Counted from the first letter of the stretch, positions 1 to 9,318 are shown. The stretch: 64,000 nt of DNA from an uncultured Pseudomonas sp. (GCF_946885955.1 NZ_CAMPHI010000023.1:1-64000); one strand, 5' to 3'. The notes: generated from the letters alone by a model not told the origin. Numbers and translations are program-made.

Positions 1-955
1 CCCAGACGCTGGCGTGCGCACCCAGCGCCAACAGCTGATTGGCCGAAGCGACGGCCACCCCCATGACCTCGGGCAAGCGCGCCTGCGCCGCAAACAGATT
101 TTCGCCCCGGGTCGCCAGCGACACCAACCCGGCGCCGGCACGCAAAGCGCCCTGGGCGGTGAGCAGCGCCGCGCCGGCGAAACCGCGATCGCCGCCGACC
201 ACCAGCACATGCCCCAACTGTCCTTTGTGTACGGTGCGCGCTCGCCGAGGCGCAGCCGGCAGGTTGGCGCCACCGAGACGCTCGGCGCTGAACGCTTGCG
301 CGGCCACACAGTCGGCATCGGCCTGCAGGTCGTCGAACAGCAGTTCGCCGACGAAATCCGCAGCAACGCCAGTAAACAGCCCCAACTTCAGCCCGATCAG
401 GGTCACGGTCGCATCCGCGCGCACCGCGACACCAAGCACTTGACCGTTATCGGCCGACAGCCCCGAGGGGATATCCACCGCCAGCACCGGCAAACCGCTG
501 CCGTTCAACCGTTCGATGGCGCTCAGGTAGGGCTCGCGCACCGCGCCGACCAGGCCGGTGCCGAGCAATGCATCGACCACCACGCCCTGCAGCACCGCCT
601 GCTCGCTCCAGGGCACAATGACGACGCCCGCGGCCAACGCCTCGTCGCGCGCAGATGCGGCATCGCCCTGCAACTGCGCCGGATCGCCGACCGCCAGCAC
701 ACACACCCGCCAACCCGCGCGCAGCGCCAGCGCCGCAACCAGATAACCGTCGCCCGCATTGTTACCCCGCCCGGCCAATACCGTGACCTCGCCCGCATCC
801 GCCCAGCGCCGGCGCAACGCGCGCCAGATCGCATGGGCGGCGCGACTCATCAGCTCGAAACCCGGCGTGCCGGCGGCGATCAGCCGGGCGTCGAGTTCGC
901 GCACCTGGGCGGCGCTATACAGGGTGAGGGGAAGATTGTCTGGCGATTGCGGCAT
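1..955 (-). CDS. nnr: NAD(P)H-hydrate epimerase/dehydratase (YjeF/Nnr), 5' part
   Basis: This is a bifunctional metabolite-repair enzyme: the N-terminal YjeF_N domain epimerises damaged NAD(P)HX and the C-terminal ribokinase-like domain dehydrates it back to NAD(P)H. The first 318 codons are present and the 3' end lies outside the window. The start is the ATG at 953-955. The YjeF_N signature GRGNNAGDG is at about residues 62-70, and VVVDALLGTGL follows. The translation continues into the C-terminal domain (ENLFAAQARLPEVMG near residue 285). It is divergent from queG, the same arrangement as yjeF/queG in E. coli. No six-frame ORF is called here because the stop is off the edge; the frame is open throughout. 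Confidence 0.93.
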   Translation of the reverse strand, partial: MPQSPDNLPLTLYSAAQVRELDARLIAAGTPGFELMSRAAHAIWRALRRRWADAGEVTVLAGRGNNAGDGYLVAALALRAGWRVCVLAVGDPAQLQGDAASARDEALAAGVVIVPWSEQAVLQGVVVDALLGTGLVGAVREPYLSAIERLNGSGLPVLAVDIPSGLSADNGQVLGVAVRADATVTLIGLKLGLFTGVAADFVGELLFDDLQADADCVAAQAFSAERLGGANLPAAPRRARTVHKGQLGHVLVVGGDRGFAGAALLTAQGALRAGAGLVSLATRGENLFAAQARLPEVMGVAVASANQLLALGAHASVW

Positions 956-979
956 GCGTCGGCTCCGATGTCTGGCAGA

Positions 980-985
980 ATTATA
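980..985 (-). promoter_or_regulatory. Candidate -10 box for nnr
   Basis: On the minus strand the hexamer TATAAT, a perfect sigma-70 -10 box, lies 25 bases upstream of the nnr ATG. No good -35 hexamer stands 16-18 bases upstream of it, so the promoter call rests on the -10 box and its position. Confidence 0.4.
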
Positions 986-1014
986 CCCACCTCCGCTCTG
1001 GCGTCCCGTTCAGC

Positions 1015-2076
1015 ATGACCATAGATTCACTCGATCTCGATGCCCTCGCCCAATCGATCAAGGAATGGGGCCGCGAACTTGGCTTTCAACAGGTCGGCAT
1101 CGCCGGGCTGCAGCTGGGCGAGCACGAGGCGCACCTGCAACGCTGGCTGGATGCCGGATACCAGGGCGAGATGGGCTACATGGCCGCCCATGGCAGCAAA
1201 CGCTCCCATCCCGAACAACTGGTGCCGGGCACCCTGCGCGTAATCTCGCTGCGTATGGACTACCTGCCAGGCGATACGCACATGGCCAAACGCCTCGGCG
1301 AGCCGGAAAAAGCCTACGTCTCGCGTTACGCCCTGGGCCGCGACTACCACAAACTGATCCGCAAGCGCCTGCAACAACTCGCCGAACGCATTCAGCAGCA
1401 GATCGGTCCCTTCGGTTTTCGCGCCTTCGTCGACAGCGCCCCGGTGCTGGAAAAGGCCATCGCCGAGCAGGCCGGTCTGGGCTGGATCGGTAAAAACACC
1501 CTGGTACTCAACCGCAAGGCCGGCAGCTACTTCTTTCTCGGCGAGCTGTTCGTCGATCTGCCCCTGCCGGTGGACGCGCCACAGGCCACGGAACACTGCG
1601 GGCGCTGCAGCGCCTGCCTGGATATCTGCCCGACCGCCGCATTCGTCGGGCCCTACGTGCTGGATGCGCGGCGCTGCATTTCCTACCTGACCATCGAGCT
1701 GAAAGGCTCGATTCCCGTCGAGCTGCGCGCACCGATCGGAAATCGGGTATTCGGCTGCGACGACTGCCAGATGGTCTGCCCCTGGAACCGCTTCGCCAGC
1801 CCAACCAAACAGAGTGACTTCCAACCGCGCCACCAGCTCGACAACGCCGAGCTGGCGCAGCTGTTCCGCTGGAGCGAAGAGGAATTTCTCAGCCGCACCG
1901 AAGGCTCGCCGCTACGCCGCGCCGGTTATGAGCGTTGGCTGCGCAACCTGGCGGTGGGCCTAGGCAACGCCCCTTCGAGTATTGCGGTGCTGGAAGCACT
2001 GGAGGCGCGCCGCGAACACCCGTCGGAACTGGTGCGCGAGCATGTAGCCTGGGCTTTAGCTCAGCATGGGCGTTAG
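1015..2076 (+). CDS. queG: Epoxyqueuosine reductase QueG
   Basis: QueG carries out the last step of queuosine synthesis in tRNA, reducing epoxyqueuosine to queuosine with a cobalamin cofactor and two [4Fe-4S] clusters. The 353-residue product has the expected length. The first ferredoxin-type cluster is C195-x2-C198-x2-C201-x3-C205. C221 and the second set C248-x2-C251-x3-C255 (FGCDDCQMVCPWN) follow. The conserved acidic residue in FVDSAPVLEKA is D140. The C-terminal HEAT-like helices (about residues 285-350) contact tRNA in known structures. The ATG at 1015 gives the family N-terminus. The gene converges on orn. Confidence 0.97.
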   Translation: MTIDSLDLDALAQSIKEWGRELGFQQVGIAGLQLGEHEAHLQRWLDAGYQGEMGYMAAHGSKRSHPEQLVPGTLRVISLRMDYLPGDTHMAKRLGEPEKAYVSRYALGRDYHKLIRKRLQQLAERIQQQIGPFGFRAFVDSAPVLEKAIAEQAGLGWIGKNTLVLNRKAGSYFFLGELFVDLPLPVDAPQATEHCGRCSACLDICPTAAFVGPYVLDARRCISYLTIELKGSIPVELRAPIGNRVFGCDDCQMVCPWNRFASPTKQSDFQPRHQLDNAELAQLFRWSEEEFLSRTEGSPLRRAGYERWLRNLAVGLGNAPSSIAVLEALEARREHPSELVREHVAWALAQHGR

Positions 2077-2095
2077 CTGCAAGACGCCCCCCCCC

Positions 2096-2180
2096 AAGCC
2101 GCAAGTCAGCACGGAGGGCGAACCCGCCCCGTCAAGCCTCTGCATTTCTCTCGAAGCTTACGGCTTGAAGCTTGCCGCTG
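2096..2180. repeat. Dispersed imperfect inverted repeat, copy A
   Basis: Between the converging queG and orn genes a left arm (AAGCCGCAAGT) is answered about 45 bases later by right-arm sequence (GCTTACGGCTTGAAGCTTGC). The same arms recur near 27.7, 36.4 and 59.7 kb. A run of nine C residues (2087-2095) sits just before it. Confidence 0.6.
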
Positions 2181-2184
2181 CCTT

Positions 2185-2727
2185 TCACACCTTGAGCAGG
2201 TGCTCGCGGTAGTACTTGAGCTCGGCTATCGATTCGCGGATATCGTCCAGCGCCTGGTGGCTGGCCTGCTTCACGAAACCGTCCTTGACCTGCGGCGCCC
2301 AGCGCTCGGCGAGGATCTTCAGGGTCGAGACATCCAGATAGCGGTAATGGAAATAGGCTTCCAGATTCGGCATATAGCGGTACAGAAAGCGCCGATCCTG
2401 GCCGATGCTGTTGCCACAGATCGGTGATTTGCCCTGGGGTACCCACTGCTCCAGGAATGCGATGGTCATCGCCTCGGCTTCGGCCGGGCCGATCTGGCTG
2501 TCGCGCACGCGCTGGGTCAGGCCGCTCTGGCCATGGGTGCGGGTATTCCACTCATCCATGCCGGCGAGCAGCTCATCGCTCTGGTGCACGGCGATCACCG
2601 GCCCCTCGGCAAGCACATTCAGCTGACTGTCGGTGACGATGGTCGCCATCTCGATAATCACGTCTTTGTCCGGCTCCAGCCCGGTCATTTCCAGGTCGAT
2701 CCAGATAAGGTTCAGAGGGTTCTGCAT
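2185..2727 (-). CDS. orn: Oligoribonuclease Orn
   Basis: Orn is a DEDDh-family 3'-5' exoribonuclease that degrades short RNAs to mononucleotides. In Pseudomonas it is also the main enzyme that removes pGpG, the linear product of c-di-GMP breakdown (established knowledge). The 180-residue length is typical. The Exo I motif is IDLEMTG with D11 and E13; the C-terminal [11 protein letters not shown] supplies the His and Asp of Exo III. The start ATG is preceded by AAGGAG at a six-base spacing. Its presence in a window with a FimX-type protein is functionally relevant to c-di-GMP turnover. Confidence 0.97.
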   Translation of the reverse strand: MQNPLNLIWIDLEMTGLEPDKDVIIEMATIVTDSQLNVLAEGPVIAVHQSDELLAGMDEWNTRTHGQSGLTQRVRDSQIGPAEAEAMTIAFLEQWVPQGKSPICGNSIGQDRRFLYRYMPNLEAYFHYRYLDVSTLKILAERWAPQVKDGFVKQASHQALDDIRESIAELKYYREHLLKV

Positions 2728-2767
2728 GGTGTGCTCCTTGGCTTAGGCGACAAGTCTAGCGAATAAA

Positions 2768-3550
2768 TCAGCCGGGCATATGCCACAGCAACAACCGCGA
2801 GCGACGCCAATCGTGCAGCTCGATCTGCTCGTCGGCCGGCACGCCCGGGATCTCGAAGGTATTACTGATCAACAGCGCGCCGGCCGGCAACTGCGCACGG
2901 GCTTTTTCCCAGACCGCGGCCATGGGTGCCGGCGAGAGAAAGCAATAGGCCAGATCGAACCCCGACAAATCGCAATGCCAGAGATTTTCATAGCGAATCT
3001 CGCAATTGGCTTGCCGCCAACAGCGCAGCCAGGCGATGGCGAATGGCAGCGGCGCGGTTTCGACGCCGACGAAGCGCCCTTGCGGAAACTGCCGTGCCAG
3101 ACGCAACAAAGCGCCGGCAGGCCCGCAGCCGAGGTCGACGAAACGAAAACCGGCGGGTTGTCGAGCGAGCAACATGGTCAGCTGCCGACGGCTGTTCGCC
3201 CCGCTCAGGTAAAGCGGCACGCGTTCGCCGAAGCTGTTCCAGTTCACCAGCAACAGCAGGGCAAAGCCCAACAGAAACACCCAGGATGGCAGCGCCGCGC
3301 CATTCAGGAGAAGCACGGCGGGCACGAAGGCCAGATTCAGCCACCACCACCAACGCGACAATCCCAGCCACTGCCCCAGGCTCGCGGCCAACAACCCCTG
3401 CGCCAGCCCGGCGGCCAGCGGACCGGCACGCCAGGGCGACAGCTGCGCCAGCAGATAGATCGCGCCGGCAACCAGCAGCAGCGCAAGCACTTGCGCCAGC
3501 AAGGCCAATAGCGCCGGGTGGCGGCTCAAGCAGTGTCGCGTTCTATCCAC
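2768..3550 (-). CDS. Membrane-anchored class I SAM-dependent methyltransferase
   Basis: The N-terminal 100 residues hold about four hydrophobic segments. A class I methyltransferase domain follows, with motif I VDLGCGPAG. The substrate is not predictable, and small membrane-tethered methyltransferases of this build are mostly uncharacterised. The start is uncertain between two GTG codons: the one at 3554-3556 and the one at 3548-3550. I prefer the second because GAGG stands eight bases upstream of it. The gene runs in the same direction as orn, 40 bases upstream of it. Nothing in the neighbourhood identifies the target. Confidence 0.8.
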   Translation of the reverse strand: MDRTRHCLSRHPALLALLAQVLALLLVAGAIYLLAQLSPWRAGPLAAGLAQGLLAASLGQWLGLSRWWWWLNLAFVPAVLLLNGAALPSWVFLLGFALLLLVNWNSFGERVPLYLSGANSRRQLTMLLARQPAGFRFVDLGCGPAGALLRLARQFPQGRFVGVETAPLPFAIAWLRCWRQANCEIRYENLWHCDLSGFDLAYCFLSPAPMAAVWEKARAQLPAGALLISNTFEIPGVPADEQIELHDWRRSRLLLWHMPG

Positions 3551-3586
3551 CTGCACGCCCTCAATCCGCCAAAGTCCGGCAAGTCT

Positions 3587-3658
3587 AACAGGCCGTTGAA
3601 AAATCTAGGCGAAGCAGCCAGCGCAAGGCAAAAGCAGGCAGTTTTTCAACTGCCTGCT
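3587..3658. repeat. Short dispersed repeat with two competing hairpins
   Basis: AACAGGCCGTTGAAAAAT starts a 33-base unit that recurs, 26 of 33 identical, at 15774-15806. This copy adds an exact 11-base-pair hairpin (3633-3643 with 3648-3658, loop TTTC) and an exact 9-base outer inverted repeat (3595-3603 with 3642-3650). The two structures share 3642-3650, so only one can form at a time. Confidence 0.6.
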
Positions 3659-3743
3659 AACCGCCGCCGATCGACAATGTCCGCAGGGCCGCGCGTGCTA
3701 GACTCGCAACCGCTTTCATCGCACTTCAACTCTCGGAATGTTC

Positions 3744-4775
3744 ATGGCCAAACGCCAACTCAACCGCCGGCAAAACTGGCGTATCGAAAAGATCCAGGGC
3801 GAGCGCGCCGCCCGCGCCGCCAAACGCGAATCGCAAGCCGTGCAGACCCTCGAAGGCGGCGACCTGGGCCCCGAACAGCTGGGCCTGGTGATCGCCCACT
3901 TCGGCGTGCAGGTCGAGGTCGAGGCCCTGGATGGCGAACTGGCCGGCCAGGTCTTTCGCTGCCATTTGCGCGCCAACCTGCCGACCATGGTCACCGGCGA
4001 CCGCGTGGTGTGGCGCGCCGGCAACCAGGGCATCGGCGTGATAGTCGCGCAGCTGCCGCGCAGCACCGAATTGTGCCGCCCGGACACCCGCGGCCAGTTG
4101 AAGCCGGTCGCGGCCAACGTCGACCTGATCGTCATCGTCTTCGCGCCGCTGCCCGAACCCCACGCCAACTTGATCGATCGCTACCTGGTGGCTGCGGAAC
4201 ACGCCGGTATCCGCCCCTTGCTACTGCTGAACAAGACCGACCTGCTCGACGAGCAGAACGCCGTGGCGCTGAACGCCATGCTCGGTGTCTACCGCCAACT
4301 GGGCTACCCGCTGCTGGAAGTCTCCGCCCATGAAGGCGACGGCATGGCGCAACTGCAGAAGCGTCTGGACGGCCACGTCAGCGTCTTCGTCGGCCAGTCC
4401 GGCGTGGGCAAGTCGTCGCTGGTCAACAGCCTGCTGCCGGATGTCGACACCCGGGTCGGCGCGCTGTCCGAATTGACCGGCAAAGGCACCCATACCACCA
4501 CCACGGCGCGACTGTTCCATTTCCCCGGCGGCGGCGAGTTGATCGACTCCCCGGGGATTCGCGAATTCGGCCTGGTGCATGTGAGTCGCGACGACGTCGA
4601 GGCGGGCTTTATCGAGTTCCACGAGCTGATCGGCCAATGCCGTTTCCGCGACTGCAAGCACGACCGCGAGCCCGGCTGCGCGCTGCTCAAGGCCCTAGAA
4701 GAAGGCCGCGTGCATCCGCAGCGCATGAGCAGCTACCGGCATATCCTGGCCAGCCTGCCGGAGGCGGATTACTGA
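3744..4775 (+). CDS. rsgA: Ribosome small-subunit-dependent GTPase RsgA
   Basis: RsgA is a circularly permuted GTPase that assists late maturation of the 30S subunit. The 343-residue product has an N-terminal OB-fold, then the permuted G domain with [12 protein letters not shown] (G4) before the P-loop GQSGVGKSS (from G217). The C-terminal zinc knuckle follows: C299, C304, H306, C312. The reading frame also offers ATG at 3738; ATG at 3744 is chosen because the family begins [14 protein letters not shown] hairpin follows the stop, and motB converges from the other side. Confidence 0.95.
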   Translation: MAKRQLNRRQNWRIEKIQGERAARAAKRESQAVQTLEGGDLGPEQLGLVIAHFGVQVEVEALDGELAGQVFRCHLRANLPTMVTGDRVVWRAGNQGIGVIVAQLPRSTELCRPDTRGQLKPVAANVDLIVIVFAPLPEPHANLIDRYLVAAEHAGIRPLLLLNKTDLLDEQNAVALNAMLGVYRQLGYPLLEVSAHEGDGMAQLQKRLDGHVSVFVGQSGVGKSSLVNSLLPDVDTRVGALSELTGKGTHTTTTARLFHFPGGGELIDSPGIREFGLVHVSRDDVEAGFIEFHELIGQCRFRDCKHDREPGCALLKALEEGRVHPQRMSSYRHILASLPEADY

Positions 4776-4791
4776 ATCGCCTGGCAGCATG

Positions 4792-4827
4792 AACGACAAG
4801 GCCGCGAATCATCGCGGCCTTGTCGTT
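4792..4827. terminator. Hairpin between convergent rsgA and motB
   Basis: A perfect 16-base-pair stem (4792-4807 with 4812-4827) closes on the four-base loop ATCA between the two converging genes. The U-tract is short (TTT on the plus strand), so its strength as an intrinsic terminator is unsure, but the position fits a bidirectional one. Confidence 0.65.
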
Positions 4828-4852
4828 TCTATCCGGCGAATAGCGAAGCAAC

Positions 4853-5878
4853 CTAGTCGCGAGGCGCGCCGAGCGGCAAGCCCCCCTCGTCGAAGATATT
4901 CAATCGTTCAGGTTTGGCGACCGGCTCAGGCGAAGGTGGCGCGCTGTCCGCACCTGGGCCCATGCCATTACCGGTCGTAGGAGAATCGGCGGAGCCGGAC
5001 GACTCGCCCTCGCCAGGCGCAGGCTCGGCACCCTGCTTACCCTCGATTTCGCGCTGAGCCTTCTTGGTCAGCACAACGATGTCGATGCGCCGGTTGACCG
5101 GGTTCAGCGGATCGTCGCGGTCGAACAATGCCGAGGATGCATAGCCGACCACCCGGGCCACCTTGTCTTCATCGTAGCCGCCGGCCACCAGAGCGCGCCG
5201 CGCCGAGTTGGCGCGATCGGCCGACAACTCCCAGTTGCCGAAATCACCGCGCCCGGCAAAAGGTTTGGCGTCGGTATGGCCGCTGATGCTGATCTTGTTC
5301 GGCACCGCTTTGATGGTGTCGGCCATGGCCAACAGTATGTCTTCGAAATAGGGCTGCAGGTGCGCGCTACCAAGGTCGAACATCGGTCGGTTCTCGGCAT
5401 CGGTGATCTGGATGCGCAAGCCGTCCTGGGTGATCTCGAACAGGATCTGATCCTTGAAGCGCTGCAGCTCCGGGCTTTCGTCGACCTTGTTCTGCAACTC
5501 CTGCAGCAGCAACTCGAGACGTTCGCGCTCCGCCTCTTCGGCGATGCTTTCGGCCTGTTGCGGGTCGATATCGGTCTGGCCGCTGTCCTGCTGCTCTTGC
5601 GGTTCGGGGTTGAGCGTGCGATCGGGCGCAGGCGTCGGTGAACCGCCCAGGTCGATGACATAGGGACTGGCACTTTCGGAAAAGCCGATGGGGTCCTTGA
5701 AATAACCGGAGATCAGCTTCTTCTGTTCCGGGGTGGCCACGGTCATCAGCCACATCACCAGGAAGAACGCCATCATCGCCGTGGCGAAGTCGGCGAAGGC
5801 GATTTTCCACGCGCCGCCGTGATGGCCGGCGGCAACCTTCTTGACCCGCTTGACGATAATCGGCTGGTTGTTTTCCAT
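4853..5878 (-). CDS. motB: Flagellar motor stator protein MotB
   Basis: MotB is the proton-channel and peptidoglycan-binding subunit of the flagellar stator. The 341-residue product has a short cytoplasmic N-terminus and one membrane segment, FADFATAMMAFFLVMWLM, in which D30 is the expected proton-carrying aspartate. The plug region and a Pro/Gln/Asp-rich linker follow (about 60-130). An OmpA-like peptidoglycan-binding domain (about 160-290) contains ISGHTDAKPF and LSADRANSARR. The C-terminus is low-complexity, rich in Gly, Ser and Pro. The ATG lies 10 bases after the motA stop, so the pair is one operon. Confidence 0.96.
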   Translation of the reverse strand: MENNQPIIVKRVKKVAAGHHGGAWKIAFADFATAMMAFFLVMWLMTVATPEQKKLISGYFKDPIGFSESASPYVIDLGGSPTPAPDRTLNPEPQEQQDSGQTDIDPQQAESIAEEAERERLELLLQELQNKVDESPELQRFKDQILFEITQDGLRIQITDAENRPMFDLGSAHLQPYFEDILLAMADTIKAVPNKISISGHTDAKPFAGRGDFGNWELSADRANSARRALVAGGYDEDKVARVVGYASSALFDRDDPLNPVNRRIDIVVLTKKAQREIEGKQGAEPAPGEGESSGSADSPTTGNGMGPGADSAPPSPEPVAKPERLNIFDEGGLPLGAPRD

Positions 5879-5888
5879 GGCTTAGCCG

Positions 5889-6740
5889 TCAGCCCCCACG
5901 CATCGCCTGCTCAAGCTCGATAAAGCTCGGGCGATGGGCCGGATAGAGCACCTTGCGGGCAAACTCGACGGCCAGCGACGGCGGCATGCCGGACGCCGAA
6001 GCCACCAACCCGGCCTTGATCGCCTCGTAGACGTTCAGCTCTTCCTTGGCATCGTGCTCCAGGGCGCCCGACAGCGGACCGAAGAAACCATAGGAGGCGA
6101 GAATACCGAGGAAGGTACCAACCAGTGCGGTGCCCACCTTGTGGCCGATTTCGGCGTTGTCCGCTTCTGCCAGCACCGACATGGTGATCACGATACCCAG
6201 CACCGCCGCGACGATACCCATGGCCGGCATACCGTCCGCGACTTTCGCCACGGCATGGGCAGGGTGGTCGAGCTCTTCCTTGAGGCTGGTAATTTCCATA
6301 TCGAACAACGCCTCCAGCTCGTGGGGAGCCATGTTGCCCGACGACATGATGCGCAGGTAGTCGCAGATGTACGCGGTCATCCGCTGATCTTTGAGAATCG
6401 CTGGGTATTTGCTGAAGATCGGACTGGCCGCTGGGTCCTCGACGTCACTTTCGATGGCCATCATGCCTTCGCGGCGACTCTTGTTGAGAATCTCGTAGAT
6501 CAGCTTCAGCACATCCAGGTAGTAGCCATGGGTGTAACGGGAACTGAACATGCTCAAGGATTTCTTGAACACGTGCATGAACATGTGCCCGGGGTTGGCC
6601 TGAAGAAACGCGCCCAAGGCGGCGCCACCGATAATCATTACTTCGAAGGGGTGCACCAGTGCCATTAAATGACCGCCGGAAAGGATGAAACCTCCCAACA
6701 CACAGGCAAGCACCACAATAATGCCGATGATTTTAACCAT
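5889..6740 (-). CDS. motA: Flagellar motor stator protein MotA
   Basis: MotA forms the proton channel with MotB and pushes on the FliG ring. The 283-residue length is typical. Hydrophobic segments lie near residues 1-22 and 30-50, with two more at about 170-220 (MPAMGIVAAVLGIVITM and GTALVGTFLGILASYGFFGPL). The large cytoplasmic loop between them carries the charged residues that contact FliG. It is the first gene of motAB. A sigma-28-like promoter lies about 56 bases upstream of the start. Confidence 0.96.
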   Translation of the reverse strand: MVKIIGIIVVLACVLGGFILSGGHLMALVHPFEVMIIGGAALGAFLQANPGHMFMHVFKKSLSMFSSRYTHGYYLDVLKLIYEILNKSRREGMMAIESDVEDPAASPIFSKYPAILKDQRMTAYICDYLRIMSSGNMAPHELEALFDMEITSLKEELDHPAHAVAKVADGMPAMGIVAAVLGIVITMSVLAEADNAEIGHKVGTALVGTFLGILASYGFFGPLSGALEHDAKEELNVYEAIKAGLVASASGMPPSLAVEFARKVLYPAHRPSFIELEQAMRGG

Positions 6741-6795
6741 AGAAACAACGTGCCAAAGCCAAGGAAATGAGGACTGAGTAAAACAACCCTTCTAT

Positions 6796-6822
6796 TTATC
6801 GGAAGTTATGCGCGAGACTATA
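6796..6822 (-). promoter_or_regulatory. Candidate FliA (sigma-28) promoter for motAB
   Basis: On the minus strand TATA is followed after 15 bases by TCCGATAA. The flagellar sigma-28 consensus in enteric bacteria is TAAA-N15-GCCGATAA, so the match is 3 of 4 and 7 of 8 with the right spacing. The -10 end is 56 bases from the motA ATG. Confidence 0.55.
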
Positions 6823-6859
6823 GCCAGTTAAGGCTAAAAGCCAGCTTGGCTCAACCCGC

Positions 6860-8380
6860 ATGCCCACACCGCAACCTCTACCGCGCACCCTCGCCACCTG
6901 GCTCAAACAGCTGGACAGCCCGCTATTGCCCGCGCCAGCGGACAACCTGCTGAGGGCGCAACGGATGGTGACCGATAGTCGCCGCTCACTACGCGAAATC
7001 GCCGATTCGATGCGCGACAGCCCGGCCATCGCGCTGCATTTACTGCGCGAAGCCAACCGCCCAGGCCAAAGCCAGAGCCAGAGCGCGCCAGTGGAAAGCC
7101 TGGAAAGCGCGCTGACCCGCCTGGGTCTCAAGCGCACGGAAGACCTGCTCAAACGCCATCCGGCCCTTCCCCTGGAACAGATTCCCCGCAGTCTGCGGCA
7201 GATGCACCTGATCAGCGAACATGCGGCGCAGCAGGCCAACGGCTTGTTCGCTGGCCGCCTCGCGCGTCTCTGGCAGGAAATTCACTGGGGCAGCCTGTTA
7301 TTCCTTGCACCGATCTGGGCCCTGCTCAGCGCCCACCCGGAACTGTTCGATAACTGGGAGCAGCGCGTGCTGATCAAGGGCGAACCCAGCGCCAGGATCG
7401 AACAGGAGCTGCTCGGCGTCCCGTTGCTGCGCCTATGCCTGGCGCTGGCCGAACGCTGGCGTCTGCCGGAGTGGATAATCTCCGGTTATCGCCTGCTGCT
7501 CGACGACCGCCGCCTGCTGGTCAAGGCGTTGCATATCGCCCGCGACAATCAGCACCCGCTCCATCAGCGACAACTGCTCGACGAAGACCCGGCCCTGCGC
7601 CGCTGGCTGACCCAGCCCGGCAACTGCATCCTGCTGGCCAACGGCCTGGCGCTCAGCGCCCATTTCGCCTGGAACGACCCGCACAGCATGCGCTGGCAGC
7701 GCCTCGCCGGGCTCTACCTGCAGCTGCCGCTGGCAGAGGTGCAACAGCAGGTCCATCAGAACGCCGCCCAGCACGCCCGCCAGCAACACGACAACGACCT
7801 CTGGCATCCAGCCGAAGCGCTGCTCTGGCCATGGGATGCACGGCACCTGCGCGAGATGCCGGCGGCCGCACCCACGCCTCGGCCCGACCCATGGCGGCAG
7901 GCATGCGCGCAGCTGCTGGCACAGCCGAGCCCGTTCGGCAATCTCGTGCAACTCACTGCCTGCATGCGCGACGCTTTGCTGGCCTGCGGCATGCGGCGCG
8001 TGCTGCTGCTGATCGCCGACCGCAACCACAGCCGCCTGACGGCGCAGCAAGCCGTCGGCCTGGACAAATCGGCGACCGGCCTGTCGCTCGATCCGCAACA
8101 CAGTAAGGTACTCATGCGCCTGCTCAAGGAGCCCGGGCAATTACGCCTGTCGCCAGCCAATATTGCGCAATTCTCCGCACTGCTGCCCGGGACGCTGAAA
8201 ACCCTGTTCCCCAGCGAGCACCTGCTTATCCGTTCGCTGGCGAGCAATGGTCGCGTGGTGCTGATCGTGGTTGCCGATCAAGGCGGCGACAGTATCGGCG
8301 ACGCCAGCCTGCAGGCGTTCGGCAAAACCTCACAGTGCATCGAGCGCGCCCTTGGCAACTTCGCCAGCCGCGGGCGTTAG
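6860..8380 (+). CDS. HDOD-domain protein
   Basis: The 506-residue protein begins with an HDOD domain (about residues 10-220), recognised by the SLREIADSMRDSPAIALHLLREAN pattern of alternating helices and the later ESALTRLGLKRTEDLL. HDOD proteins lack the metal-binding HD residues and act in signalling, often with c-di-GMP proteins. The C-terminal part (about 350-500) looks GAF-like: MRRVLLLIADRNHSRLTA and VLIVVADQGG fit a small ligand-binding fold, but this is weak. It is divergent from motAB and upstream of rhdA and psd. Confidence 0.82.
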   Translation: MPTPQPLPRTLATWLKQLDSPLLPAPADNLLRAQRMVTDSRRSLREIADSMRDSPAIALHLLREANRPGQSQSQSAPVESLESALTRLGLKRTEDLLKRHPALPLEQIPRSLRQMHLISEHAAQQANGLFAGRLARLWQEIHWGSLLFLAPIWALLSAHPELFDNWEQRVLIKGEPSARIEQELLGVPLLRLCLALAERWRLPEWIISGYRLLLDDRRLLVKALHIARDNQHPLHQRQLLDEDPALRRWLTQPGNCILLANGLALSAHFAWNDPHSMRWQRLAGLYLQLPLAEVQQQVHQNAAQHARQQHDNDLWHPAEALLWPWDARHLREMPAAAPTPRPDPWRQACAQLLAQPSPFGNLVQLTACMRDALLACGMRRVLLLIADRNHSRLTAQQAVGLDKSATGLSLDPQHSKVLMRLLKEPGQLRLSPANIAQFSALLPGTLKTLFPSEHLLIRSLASNGRVVLIVVADQGGDSIGDASLQAFGKTSQCIERALGNFASRGR

Positions 8381-8446
8381 TGTCCAGGTCAACAGCGCCG
8401 CACCTTTCCGCTACAATCCTCGCCTTTAACCGATTAAGGGGCCCGC

Positions 8447-9262
8447 ATGAATGCTTTTACCGCGCTGCCATTGCTGATCGAACCGAGCGACCTCGCCAGC
8501 CGCCTGAACGCCGACGAGTTGATCCTGGTCGATCTGAGCAGTGCAGAGCGCTACGCCGCCGGACATATTCCGGGCGCCCGTTTCGTTGATCCCAAACGCA
8601 CGCAACTCGGCCAGCCGCCCGCCCCCGGCCTGCTGCCGGAGCATGAGCAGCTGGAGCGCCTGTTCGCTGAGCTCGGCCATCGTGCGGATGCGGTCTATGT
8701 CGTCTATGACGACGAGGGCGGCGGCTGGGCCGGTCGCTTCATCTGGCTGCTCGACGTCATCGGCCATCAGCACTACCACTACCTCAATGGCGGGCTGCAC
8801 GCCTGGCAGGCGGACGGCCGCCGGCTCAGCACCGAAGTACCGAGCGCACACAGCGGCACACTGGAGCTGACCCTGCACGACACTCCAACCGCGACCTGCG
8901 ACTACCTGCAAAGCCGCCTGGGTGCGAATGACCTGGTCATATGGGATGCCCGTTCGCCTGCCGAATACCGCGGCGAAAAAGTCCTAGCCAGCAAGGCCGG
9001 ACATATTCCCGGCGCGGTCAATTTCGAATGGACCGCCGGCATGGACGAGGCACGGGCCCTGCGCATGCGACGCGACTTGCCAGAAGTGCTGCAGGCGCTC
9101 GGCATCACGCCCGATAAAGAAATCATCACCCACTGCCAGACCCATCACCGCTCAGGCTTCACTTACCTGGCGGCCAAGGCGCTCGGTTATCCGCGCGTCA
9201 AGGCTTATGCCGGCTCCTGGGGCGAATGGGGCAATCGCCCCGACACCCCCGTCGAGCGCTGA
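8447..9262 (+). CDS. rhdA: Thiosulfate sulfurtransferase (rhodanese) RhdA
   Basis: RhdA moves a sulfane sulfur from thiosulfate to an acceptor such as cyanide. The 271-residue product has two rhodanese domains. The first (about 1-135) is inactive, with the active-site region replaced by YDDEGGGWAGR. The second carries the active-site loop CQTHHRSG with C230. This loop, rather than the usual CxxGxR type, is the one known from Azotobacter and Pseudomonas RhdA. The ATG follows a GGGG-rich ribosome site. Next is psd, 56 bases downstream. Confidence 0.95.
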   Translation: MNAFTALPLLIEPSDLASRLNADELILVDLSSAERYAAGHIPGARFVDPKRTQLGQPPAPGLLPEHEQLERLFAELGHRADAVYVVYDDEGGGWAGRFIWLLDVIGHQHYHYLNGGLHAWQADGRRLSTEVPSAHSGTLELTLHDTPTATCDYLQSRLGANDLVIWDARSPAEYRGEKVLASKAGHIPGAVNFEWTAGMDEARALRMRRDLPEVLQALGITPDKEIITHCQTHHRSGFTYLAAKALGYPRVKAYAGSWGEWGNRPDTPVER

Positions 9263-9318
9263 GCCCAACACCCATGCGGCGTCGACGATCGCCTGCCGCT
9301 AACGCCTCAAGGATCACC

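Noticed and set aside
1..443. Plus-strand frames at the left edge (14-1018 and 39-443)
   Set aside because: They are shadows of the truncated nnr gene on the minus strand.
1027..1833. 268-codon frame on the minus strand opposite queG
   Set aside because: It is a GC-driven antisense shadow; queG is intact and has all family motifs.
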